Of a stretch of DNA of 64,000 nt, positions 37,130 to 49,100 are shown one piece after another. The stretch is from Klebsormidium nitens (taxonomy: Eukaryota > Streptophyta > Klebsormidiophyceae > Klebsormidiales > Klebsormidiaceae), in contig DF237019.1 of NCBI GenBank assembly GCA_000708835.1, positions 1 through 64,000 of the forward strand. The letters run 5' to 3'. Each line of letters opens with the position of its first letter. The first letter of the stretch is position 1. A program made the translations under genes and the position numbers. The notes below the pieces were generated by a model that did not search any database, was not told the DNA's origin, and was given only the letters and a program-made list of their open reading frames with translations.

Positions 37130-40100
37130 CTAGTACTTCTTCCCAATGGCCGACTTGTACCCATGGAAACCGTGGAACCCATGGAAATGGAACCCAAACA
37201 TGTGGGCTTTGGGCAAGTGGTAACGGTGGTGAATCATCGTCTTGGAGTGCTTGAGCTTGTCTCCGTCCGCAACTCGGCTCAGGAGCTTCGGACCCGCCGC
37301 CTTGAGGATCATCGCACCGAGGGGGGCGGTGAGGATGACGGAAAGCATGCTCACCGCAAATACCTGCAGGAAAGTTAGGAAAAATCATGCTGAAAAGTTA
37401 AGAAGCTGGAAAGTAGACATGAAGTTCGCTCATGAAATTAACAGGTAAAGTTGTGATTTTCGTAGTGGGCTGACACGAGTTCAAGAGAATTGGCTCCGCC
37501 GCCTTGAGGATCGTCGCGCCGAGGGGGGCGGTGAGAACGACGGACAACATGCTCACCGCGAATACCTGTCCGTCCAGAAACAAGAAGGCGTGTCAGCTCT
37601 CTGAATCTAAGATTTAGAGCTGTAGGGTTTGATCTTCGAACACTCGACTCAGGAGCTTCGGTCCCGCCGCCTTCAGGCTCATTGGGCGGTGAGGAGAGCA
37701 TGCTCACCGCAAGGACCTGAACACGAGAAGGCGTGCGAGCACTCTGTCGACATTCCCTTTCGAGGTTTTCGGGCTTTTTGGTTCTTCATTCGGATATTCA
37801 AATGGGAAGCTTTGGCCCCGCCGTCTTAAGGATCATCGCACCGAGGGGGGCGGTGAGGATGACGGAAAGCATCCTCACCCGGAAACCTGGAAACGAGAAG
37901 GCGTATTTTACATTCGAAGTTTTACGATCGCGATCGATCTTGTAGTTTCACAATGGGCGGACATGGGTTCAGAGATTTGAGCCCACAGCTTTGAGAAACA
38001 GACTCGTCTCAGCGCCGGTGGAAGTAAACGGAGAGCATGCTCACGTACACCGTTATTTTCTGGCCGAGCTGAGCGCCGGGGGCGCGAGCGCCGCTTGCAC
38101 CGTCGCCTTGGGGAGCCACGCTTGCGCTATTTTCCGTTCTCGAACACATCAGAAACCACAATTTTACATGGCAAAGACTCACGATCTCTACCATAGCTTA
38201 CCGTCTCCGCATATCCTATCTCCTCCGGGCCCTTGTCCTTTCTGGCCTAACTGAGCGCCTGGGGCGCGAGCGCTGCGAGCGCTGCCTGCACCGTCGCCTT
38301 GGGGAGCCACGTAAGTGTTTCTCCTTTCACCGTGCCGAAAGCGAAAAACATAACCTTGGGAACAACCGACAAGAATTGCCCATAGCTTACCGTCTCCGCA
38401 TAGCCTATCTTCTCCTCGGCCTTGTCCTTTTTGGCCAAGCTGAGCGCCCGTGGCGCATGCGCCGCCTGCACCGTCGCCTTGGGGAGCCATGTCACCACTG
38501 TTTCGTTCTCGATCTAGTTTGAAAAGAGAAAAGGTTTTCGTGGCGCAGACCCATAGCTTACCGTCTCCGCATAGCCTATCTTCTTTTCGTCCTTGGCCTT
38601 TTCTGCCGAGCTAAGCGCCTGTGGTGCGAGCGCCGCCTGAACCGTCGCTTTCGGAAGCCACGCCAGCGCGAGAAACAGCCGCTCGCCCATGTTGAGCATC
38701 GTTCCAGACGCGCCGAGAACGGTCGCGCCGATGCGCGCGAAACACGCGATCGGGATAATGATGACGCCTTTCCAGAGGAAGGAGCCCTTGAAATAGGAGA
38801 TGTCGATCTGGGTGCCGATGACGCCGAAGAGGAGGGGTTGCACGAAGAGCGACCAGAGGTAGAGCAGGTACAGCCGGGGCTGCTTGGTTAGGGCGCGGCC
38901 TGGGTTAAGGAGAGGGTTAACGATTCAGTCAGGGCTTGCGTAGGCAAGCAGTTTTGGATTTGGGTAGAGTCTTAGAATTGGGTCAACAACGGAATCAAGA
39001 GCAACCTGGGTCGAATGAAGACTCGCGGCCAGTTGTAGAGCAGGTCAGCCGGGGCTGCTTGGTCAGGGCGCGGCCTGGGTTAAGGAGAGGGTTAACAAGT
39101 AAGTGTAGGAAGGCGGTTGAAGCAGATGGAAGATAAATTTCAAGAATTGAGTGAAGACATTCTCAAGAGCAAAGGCTGAACGAAAGGCGACCAAAGGTAG
39201 AGCAGATACCGCCGGGGCTGCTTGATGAGTTAAGGAGGGGGTAAACAGCAAAGTCAAGGGTTGTCTGGGCGGCCGCTTTGGGGATGATTTGAATCTACGA
39301 GTTGCGTAAACCACTTTCTCAACAGCAAGGGTCCAATTAGAGTGACCAGAGGTACAACCGGGGCTGCTTGTCAGGGCGCGGCCTCGGTTAAGGACAGGGT
39401 TAACGACGAAGTCAAGGATCGTGTAGTCAAACTAGGAAAAGAATGCCAAAAAAAGATAAGGATGAGGATAAGCAAAAGCAAAAGCAGGTAGTTTAGCAGA
39501 AACCCGCCCCGAACGTGGCCAGACAGCTGCCCGAAAACCGCGAGCGCCCGGGCTTTCGTTGACTCTCCTCCAGCGCTCGTCAGGTCGGTCCACACGCTAG
39601 TCCAAATTCCTACCCAAACCCAAACCCAACCCAATTCAAACCCAATAGCGTATCCTCTGAAATGAGATACAAACCAAAGGGAGGGCTCGGCGGGATCCTC
39701 CCTGAAAAAAGACAGCTCAGTAAAATTCTGCTTGCGCAAACCCATCTAAACGGCGAGGGAAAATTGTGAAGAGCGAATGGGGTTTCGGGGTTAGCGCAAA
39801 CCCAACCCAACCTTGCACGGCGACCGTCCCGAGCACCACGATCGCGAGCGCCCCGGCGCCGCTGTCTTTTCTCGATTACCAACTAAGATTGCCTGCGAAT
39901 TCAAACCCTTCATAACGACAGCTGACCAAAAAGGAAAAGGGTTAGCGCAAACCCACCCCAACCCTGCGCGGCGACCGTCCCAAGAACGACGATGGCTAGC
40001 GCCCCGGCCCCGCTGTACTTCTCGCGGGCGCCGATCAGTACCGTCCAAAGACCAAACCCGAGGATGTAAAGCGTGCGCAAAATCGCCCTTTGTGTGTCCC

Positions 40101-43100
40101 CCGATTGGGGGAGCGCCTTGAGGGACTGCCCCGACGCGACGTGCTTCCGGAGGCTCTCGAACTAGAGGGAAGGAGAAAAGCGGAAAGGGTTTGGGTCGGT
40201 TTGTGGGACTGGCCCGACGCAACGAAACTTCGGAGGGCTCGAACTAGGGGGAGGGAGACAAATTGAACTAGGTTAGCGTCTTGCTTGCACAATCGAGGGC
40301 TGGCCCGACTCGAAGTGCTTCCAGAGGCTCTCGAACTAGTGGGAGGGAGAAAGGCTAGTGGCGTAAGTAACTTGTGCGTGGGCATAGAAATGAGCCGTTC
40401 CCAGATTACGCGGGAGGGGAAAGCAGAAGATAGCACGCGACTGCTTCTGCGTCGACTTCAAGGAACTGACTCGGCGCGATGTGCTTCCAAAGCTCTCGAA
40501 CTAGTGGGAGGGGAAGAAAAGCTAAGAAGAAGTTCGCGTCAAACTGAGGGGCTGATTCGAAGCGACGGGCTTCCAGAGGCTCTCGGACTAGGGAACGGAA
40601 AAGAAGTGGGAAAACTCTGCGGCGGCTTGTGAAACTGGCCCGCGGCGACATGCTTTTGGAGGTTCGCAAAGTAGGGGAGGGAGAAAAGAATTGAGCAAGT
40701 TTGGGTGCTGAACTAGGGGGAGGGGGAAATAATGTGTAGCATGCATTACGATGTGCGACAACTTGAAAAGTCATCCCGGAATCGAGGCAGACGAAGAAAG
40801 CATGTGTCTGGTTACAGATCCACTTGGAGGGACTGCCCGACGCAACGTGCTTCCAAAGTAGAGGGAGGGAAATCAAGAACAGCGTGAGTTAGGTTTTTGC
40901 AGTTAAGGAAATGGCTTTGTTTTCGGTCCTGACGCGAACACCACGTCGAAGTATGCTGATTGACTCCGAACCTCAGAGGCGTCAACGCCATAGGAGCGAA
41001 ACTCAAAAAGCTACTCCAAAGAACCTTGAACTACGTGGAAAATGGCGCGCGCACCTTGGATTCGTGCTTGGTGACAGCTGGCGTCTCCTCGTCGGTCTCC
41101 TCTGCCCCCGGGTCTTGCAGGTACAGTGTAGACGCGCTCATCTCGTTATCGCTGTCGTTCGAAACTGGCAGAATGCGATATTCGGAAGCGTTCAGTTTTC
41201 GACAGTTCGTAGGTTCGTCTTCTTTGTTTAGGATCGAAATGGGCTTTGTATCGGGGGCGTTCAGTGTCTGACACTTTGTGGGTTCGTTCCGAGATGTTAG
41301 GATGTTAGGATTGCACTTCGTCTCGCTCTTCCCGGGTAGATTTTTGCCGTTTAACGAAGCACCGCAAGCAACGCCGCAAAGCGCGTTTTGAGACGTTGGA
41401 TGGCGAGAAACTCAATCCTGAATCCCTTGGGCGATTGGAGCCTGCATTTGACTGACTTCATCCCGTCGCGAAACGGGAGTGTCGCAAAACGAAGTAAACG
41501 GTGAGCCGTCGTTATGGGCAGTGGTGACGGAACGGGGTTCAAAACTTCCAAAAATGCACAAATTGATGGATCTCTGGTGACCCTATACCAGTTTTTTTAA
41601 AAAGGCCAATCCCACACAGAAACATAGATCAATAGCCTGGAGCATTTCACCGTTTGGAACGCTTAGACTGAAGAAGCTGCCGGCCTTATTCCCCAGGAGC
41701 AAAGCGAATCCCCTGAGACCGATGAAAATACATAACAAACCTTCATCCTCTCGGAGCTTCCTACCGGGGGAAGAGAGGATCTTAAGAAAGGTTACCCCAG
41801 AGTACCGGGACTTACCCGCGGCCTGATTCCGGGCAGTAGCAGCACTCCCCCGAGGCCGATCACAACACCGGGGACGATCCCCCATCTTTCTTGGGACATT
41901 CGATCGTGGTGAAAAAGGGTTCAGCGAAGGGTTTGCAGAGGGTTTAAACAGGGGACCCGGGACTCAAGGGCGGCCCTAGCCCGAGGCAGCAGCAGCACTC
42001 CCCGAAAGGCGATCACGACACCGAAGGAAATCCCCATCTTCTTGGGGCATTCTCCCTTGTTAATACAGGGTTACAACAGGGTTTGAACAGGGTAAAGAAA
42101 GGGTTTAAGCATGGTTCGAAAAGGGTCGAATAAAATATTATCGAGGGGAACAGGAACTTACTCTCGGCCTTATCCCGGGGCAGCAGCAGCACTCCCCCGA
42201 GGCCAATCACAACACCGAAGACGATACCCAACGCGATCTCGATGGGTGCGCGGAAGATGGACAGCACGATGGACTGGTTCTCGAACACGACGCCTTGGAA
42301 AACTGCGTTGCCTGCACAAGAAACAACAAAGCATTTGAGGCTGGATTCAGAAAATTTAATTGCCTTGAAAATCTCAGCGTTTTTAGGTTATTGTCATGCT
42401 ATGGTTCCCCAAGTCAACAAAGGGATAGTATCAGAACGTTGTTAGGAACTGGCACGGTGCTCTGATCCAACCACGACCCCCTGAAAGATCAAGGTGCCTG
42501 CACACAATCTCCCAGAATCTTTAAGAAACCTCGTCAGTTTTGTGCGTTTCGAGGACTCCTTTCCTGAAGCAACTCGAGTACAAAAAGCCCCAAAGGCTGG
42601 ACGGCAGCGGTCTGCGCCTAGCGGCTTCTTAAGAACACTTGCGTTGGAGAAAAGAGTCCCCTACGTAAACGGCTATGCGACCTTTGCTTTTATGCTCGTC
42701 TCGTTAAAGCTTTTAAAAGGAAGCCTGATCTGCAATCCGTGGGCTCTATACGTTTCCTCGGATCACGTGGGCGAAATAGGTACAGGATTCGTCAACAATA
42801 TGAGTCTCAGGACTGCAAAGGCCAACAGTTCGTAGTACTACAACGGCTAGTGCTTCACAAGGTCGTTTGCTTCCTTTCTGGTTTTCGCCATCCTCCGCCC
42901 ACATACCCAAGACGGGTTGAGCAAATGACCATTCAGCGCTGTTGCACGCCTCTCTTGCAATGATTACGTTGCAGCGCTGCGTCTAGAAGGTCGTCAACAA
43001 ATCTGATTTGCTGACCAGAAAGAATACACAGCAACTTCCGCTGACGTACCTACGACGGCCAGGCAATCGTCGATAGCAGCCACCGCGAGAACCAGCGAAG

Positions 43101-46100
43101 GGATCCCCTTCTCGACGCCGTAGCCCTCGTCCTGCATACGAGAAAATTTGCCTCATTTTAGCACCAGCCATAACTGGGATGCGGACGGAATCCAGACATG
43201 TGCAGACAGTGAAGAAAGGGCGTAGCTCGAAGTCCGGATTCGGCTCCTCAATCACTTTAGAACGCGACTCTCGTGCCTGGAACACCAGGGGCATCAGAGG
43301 TCTCTAGAGGCAGTCCACGTGTAGCTTCAACGAGGCGGGCGTCACATTGGTTGCTGTCACCCCCGCAACCACTTACTCGATTCTTTTTGCCGAAGAGCAG
43401 AACGGAACACCTTCGGACACTAGGATCTAAAAACTTGAAAGTTGTCCTTTTTGGACCGCTGAACGGGCGGGACGAAGAATGCGGAACCATGCCCACAAAA
43501 TGATACTGATTATGGACCCCCTGGTCCTCGTTTTAAAATCAGAGAGCATCCCAACGCAAGAGCAAAATTTCTTTGAACCCGAAACCCTGAGGTACTTTTA
43601 ATGTAGTGCCAAGAGGACGGGGACGACAATTGCCGGCGCAACGCCCGCAACAATAATACCGATCATGGACACCTAAGTCAAAGGACTGGAGAGCAACTCG
43701 TCGCAAACAAACAGAGCTTCAAAAGCTTCAACTCCCGTGAAATTGAAAGCAAATCACAAACTTACCTGAAGGCGCTAGAAGGGCGGAAACAACAATCGCT
43801 GGCGCCACGCCCGCAGTAATGAATCCGGTCATGAAGCCCTACGTCCACGGGATTGAGAGTATCCCGACGCAACACCAAAACCCCAAAAAAAACCCAAAAC
43901 TCTAAAAGCTTCAAACGCTGAAATGCTGCAATTCCTTACCCGGAGCGACAGCAACGCCGGAACAACAATCGCCGGGCCACGCCCGCTGTAATAAAGCTCG
44001 TCATGAAGCCCCAAGTCCACGGATTGGAAAGTATCCCGACGTAAGAGCAAAACCCTAAGAACGGCAAATCCTGAAGTGCTGTGAATCCTTACCTGGAGTG
44101 CAGGGACGACAATCGCCGGCGCCAGGCCCGCAGTAATGTATTCCGTCATGAAACGAAACGGAACGGAACGCATCTCGACATAAGGAAAACCCGTTGAGCA
44201 TCTAAAGCAAAGCCCGAAACTTCAGCTCCCTAGAACCTAAGCTCCCTACCTGGAGCGCAAGCAACGCCGGAACAACAATCGCCGGCGCCACGCCCGCCGT
44301 AATAAATCCCGCCATGAAGCCCCAAGTCCACGGTATGGAAAGCATCCCAACGCAAGGGCAAATCCGACGATTCTAAAACCCTAAAACCCCACAACCCTAC
44401 ACCCCGAAACACCGAAGACTGCCATACCTGAAGTGCTAGCAGGGCGGGAACAACAATCGCCGGCGCCACGCCCGCCGTAATAAATCCCGCCATGAAGCCC
44501 CAGGTCCACGGAATGGAAAGCATCCCAACGCAAAGCGCCGCGATTACGGCCGCTTCCACGACGGTCGGAATGATAGCACTCGCGGAGCAGAGCCAAACTA
44601 GGCGCGAGAGGAGTTTGACGTCGAGCGCAACCCCCGCCCGCAGCAGGATGGTGCACAGCCCGAACTCGCGGATGAACTTGGACACCTCCGGCTCGATCAC
44701 GCGGCCGGCCTTGACGCCTGCAGGGTTTAGGGTTTAAGGGGTTTGGGATTCGTGTACAGGGCTAACGAGGATTTGACGTGACGTGCGCAAGAGCGGAGCG
44801 GAAAGACGTACAGCCCGATAAACTTGGACATTTCGCGCTCCATCACGCGGCCGGCCTCGACACTGTCAGAATTAGGGTTCTTTGAGTTTGGGGTTTTGAG
44901 GTTGGGTTTCGTAGTACTGCCAACGAGGCCCGTGAAGGGGTTGACGTCGAGCGCACAAGAGCGGGGCGGGATGACAACCAGATTGAAACGATCCAGAGTA
45001 CCAGTCGGAAATTTTGGGTTGGACCACGCAGGTCGGCCCTGACACCTGTGGGGGTAACGGAGAACTATTGCTCAGATATCGGGGCCACCATGAGTGCAAA
45101 GTGATAATGTTAGCAGGTTCCGTAAGGGCAATGGTGGGAATGTGATTGAAGTTTCCAGCTGGCCTCTAGTAAGGCTAAAGAGTCGAGGAGTTTGCCCTGG
45201 TTTGAACGGTGAGCAGATTCCCCAGGCTTCACGGTTGGAGGTGAAGTTGGAGCCTTGAAATTCAGAGCGCGCAGGAACCGTTCATCTGGCGTGTGATCGT
45301 GCGACTGTGAAAGCCTGCGACCATCGGTGGCCCGCAGTAAGAACGGCCGGAAAGCGGATGGAGAACTTTGCAGAAAAAGAAGACAATCTGTGGTCAAAGA
45401 CAGGATGCACGCCTGCAAGATAAAAAGCACGCCTAGTTGATACGCAAATGCACCTTGAAGTTTCGGCAGAACAATGCACACTCTGCCGCTAAGCCAAATA
45501 CGAGTAAGTCCACAATCGTGTCTCGCAGTGCACTGTTGCTTAAACGACCCGGTATGCATGTATAAGCAAACCAGCCCCTCGCATAGCATCCAGCAGGCCA
45601 ACGGGTTTCAACGCTTCGGCCTCCAAACGAACCCCCGTTTCTAAACATAACGAAAAACTTTGGTTGACGGAAAACTAGATCAACTCGGGTGATCAGTCCC
45701 CCTACCCCTCCCAGTAAGGAGAAAGTATCTTCAACCAAGCCGGGTTAAAATACCGCTTATCTGTCCTTCTGCCAAGCGAAGCTGGTCAAAAGCTGGTTGG
45801 TTGCCCTTTAACCTGGTTTGGTCAAGAGCATAGTTTCTATGTGACCCACCCGGTATGTACCGGCAGATGAACCCCGCGACCAGCATTCCGCAGAGCGGAT
45901 GCGTGCCCACACGCGAGGCGAGCTCCCCCAGAATCATGGAAAGGAGGTAGACAATCATGAGTGCGAAGATCGTGCCGTAAAACCCGGCGGTTTCGCCGAT
46001 GGCGAGCCACAGGTTCACCGTGATGAGCGTAAATAGGACGCCCAACGTCAGCAGCGCCTGCAGAATATTGGGTTTGGAGTTAGTAGGTTTTGCGCAGGAT

Positions 46101-49100
46101 TTTTGGCCGGGACAAGGGGGAGGCGCTAATAGAGAAGTTGGAGTCAAGCTTGAGTCATCCGTTCACCTGACGGACTAACGGTTTGAGAACCGAATCGTCG
46201 GTGAAAATTGCCCAGTAAAACAAGTGAACATTGCGCCAAGCTTAATGTCAGTCGACATTAAAATCGGAATAACGCTTTCAGATCGTTATCGAGGCACATT
46301 TTGAATGTTGTTCTCAGTACGTCACGGAACGTAACATGGATTCCCGTACGAGAACCAGGTTTGACGTAAAGTGCAAGACTTGGAAAGATCGAGAAAGTTG
46401 TTTCGACTCAATATTTCTTTTGGGGGGGTGCCTGCAGCGGGGGCTTTCTTCCCCCATCAAACAGGTCCCAGCACCCCCTTGACGCCTGTAAAGCAGCAAC
46501 ATGAAAGCATAGAGGACCCAGATTGACTAAGATTTCAAACGGGAGATGACAAAACTCGTTCAAAGATCGTGGGACCTTCGCTGTAATGCAAAGGATACGA
46601 CTTTGAGACGAGCAGAAAGTGGAAGACGGCTGTACAAACTTCGGAAGATCGAGAGGAACGAAAACGAAACTGGAGACGCAAGGTGGTAAATGAAGAATCC
46701 GAAGTTGGCGGTCGGTCCTATCGAGTAGTTTCGCTCCTGGCGACTTTTCCGATTTGCACATGCTTAGGAGGTGTTGATTGAGAAGCCGCATGACATGAGG
46801 GCTGTTTGCGTGCTTGGTCGTTTGTCGGATCGGGGACTTTCTTCAGAGGGAACCAGGAATGGCTACTGAGTCTGGTAACTCATATCGGGTGAGAGAGCGA
46901 GGTTAGCCAGATATTTCACAAGGAAACGTCCAGTCGGCCAAGTCCGTTGGCGTGGGAGGTGAGAGGAGCGAAAGAGTCCGTCAGTGATGAAAGACCACCG
47001 CGAGAACGACTCATTGCAGTTCGGTCAAACCTGGCCGCCTGACCCAAGTCCGATCCAAACCAATCGGAGAACTTTGCTCGATGCGCAGAAGTTGGGCCGT
47101 TCGATGACCCAGAGGCTAGTCATCGAACGGTCCAAGTTCTGCGCATCGGGCAAAACGTTTTCGCGACCGATTCCAGTCAAACTTGGTCAGGCGGCCAGGT
47201 TTGACCGATCTGCAGCCGGCGAGGCGAAACAAGAGGACCGATAGAGTAAAGAAAACAAATGGTTTAGGGACTAACCTCGATTTGAACCGCCAGGGGGCTT
47301 CGGGGCGTCATGAACCAGTTCCACACTTTGTGGAAGACCGCACCCGGGGTTGCTATCGCCCACTTGTCTTCCATAGGAACAGCCTGTAAAGAAACGAGGT
47401 GCTTCTGTTTGTCTCTACTCTGATCGAAATGATTTGGTGTCCTTGCGAAGAGAGGGCTGAAGACCTTGCTCTCGAAGACAGGCCCAGACTAAGTTTAGAA
47501 GAAAGAAAGAGCACGGAAAGCTACTGTTGCAAACCTACAAAACATGATTACCCTAAAACTTAGAACTTAAAAATCTTGACATCTCAACTCTCAGTGCAGG
47601 CCCGCTTTCTTGCGACCCGCCAATCAATGGTGACACTCGAGTACTCGGGTAGCTCTTTGTAACAAGTCACCAAGGGCAAGTGCGCAGAGCTATTTGCCAG
47701 AGGAGCAAATGTTTGAGCGAAGATGTCTTTAAGTGTCCACAAGCATCCGACGAGGGATCCATTGGTTCGATTGCGGAGGTCCCCAATCAACCACCTAAGT
47801 AACTACTTTATTAAACACTTACATCGGGATTCCCTGGATGCCAGTTGCCGCCATGAGTAAAACAAAGCGGTCGTAGGGCCACCTTTGGCAATGACGCTAT
47901 GCCTGAAAGCTTATCGGACAAGAGCTTACCTTGACCGTTTCCTCAGACTCCTCGACTTCTTTCCCAACGACGATCCTGCACCGGAGTAAGAGAGGCACGA
48001 GTTCTTGTAAGTCAGGATTACAACGGTTTGCAATCCGATTAGGATCACTTTGACACTGTTTGCAGGACCCAGTTCAGGCAAGCGAGTGGAAAGAAGGTAC
48101 CGCAGGTGCAAACTGGCTATGACCAGACTAAAGGATACTGCCAAGACTTTGCGCAACGAAAGAGCCTGACTTCGGCAAGACGCCCCGGCCAAGTCGCAGA
48201 ACCTCTTGAGAGGTCACAACGGGGTTAGAGACCTGCTTCGAGACCTGGTTAAGGACATGGCTGGAGATCTGATCGTGCGCGGCGGTTTCATAAGCTGGGG
48301 CTACAAAATTGTAGCAGTGTATGGCAAAGTCGCCGAGAGAATGCGAATAACGTCTCTGTCACAGATGCTACTGAACGCCGCGGTCCCAAGCGGGACGACG
48401 GATACCGAGTCACAGCTTCCTAAATGTTCTCTTTTTTGGAACAAGAGATTGGCCTTTGGAAGAGCCATGCTTCCCGGCAGATCGATGGAAAGAGAGTCGC
48501 ACCTTTCTGGACCAACCGGGTTTGAAAATGAGAGAAAGGCCTTCTAATTGAGGCGCGCTCCCAAGGAGAAGCGGGTGGCCTCTAGAAAGGGCCGGTCATA
48601 TCGAACTCAAGAAAGAATACAAGCCAAAATAAAGAGTGAAATTTTCGCACTGCGCGGTAGGGTTACTTTGTAGGTTAGGGTGGATAGGGGTGCGGAGCAG
48701 TTACTTGTTTAGGTTAGGATAAATCAAAGATGATTACTATCTTGGCTTATCGTCATCTCTTCCTACGTTCTGTGCCCGTCATCGGTTTGGAGGTTACTCT
48801 AAAATGCAAATTTTGTCGATCCAGCAACACCTGCCATTTGTCTGCATGACTACGAAGAACGTTGCAAATGCAAGAAAAGAACCAAGAAGACGGCTCACTG
48901 TTCAAGGGCGACTGCGCTCTCCTCGGGCGTCGTCTCGGCCGGAGGGGCTGGGACTTCGGACTCGGGCGAACCTGCGAGCAGACCCAAACTCTCGTTTTTC
49001 TTCGTAAAATGAAAGATGCCGACGTGGTTTGGTGCTAGCTTCGGCCCTAGCAAACAGAGTGGAAGGCGCTCTGTGGGCGGTGGATCACCGGGGAGACTGG

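Noticed and set aside
46984-47244. Plus-strand frame of 86 codons
   Set aside because: It spans the inverted repeat; the hairpin explains the open frame better than a protein.
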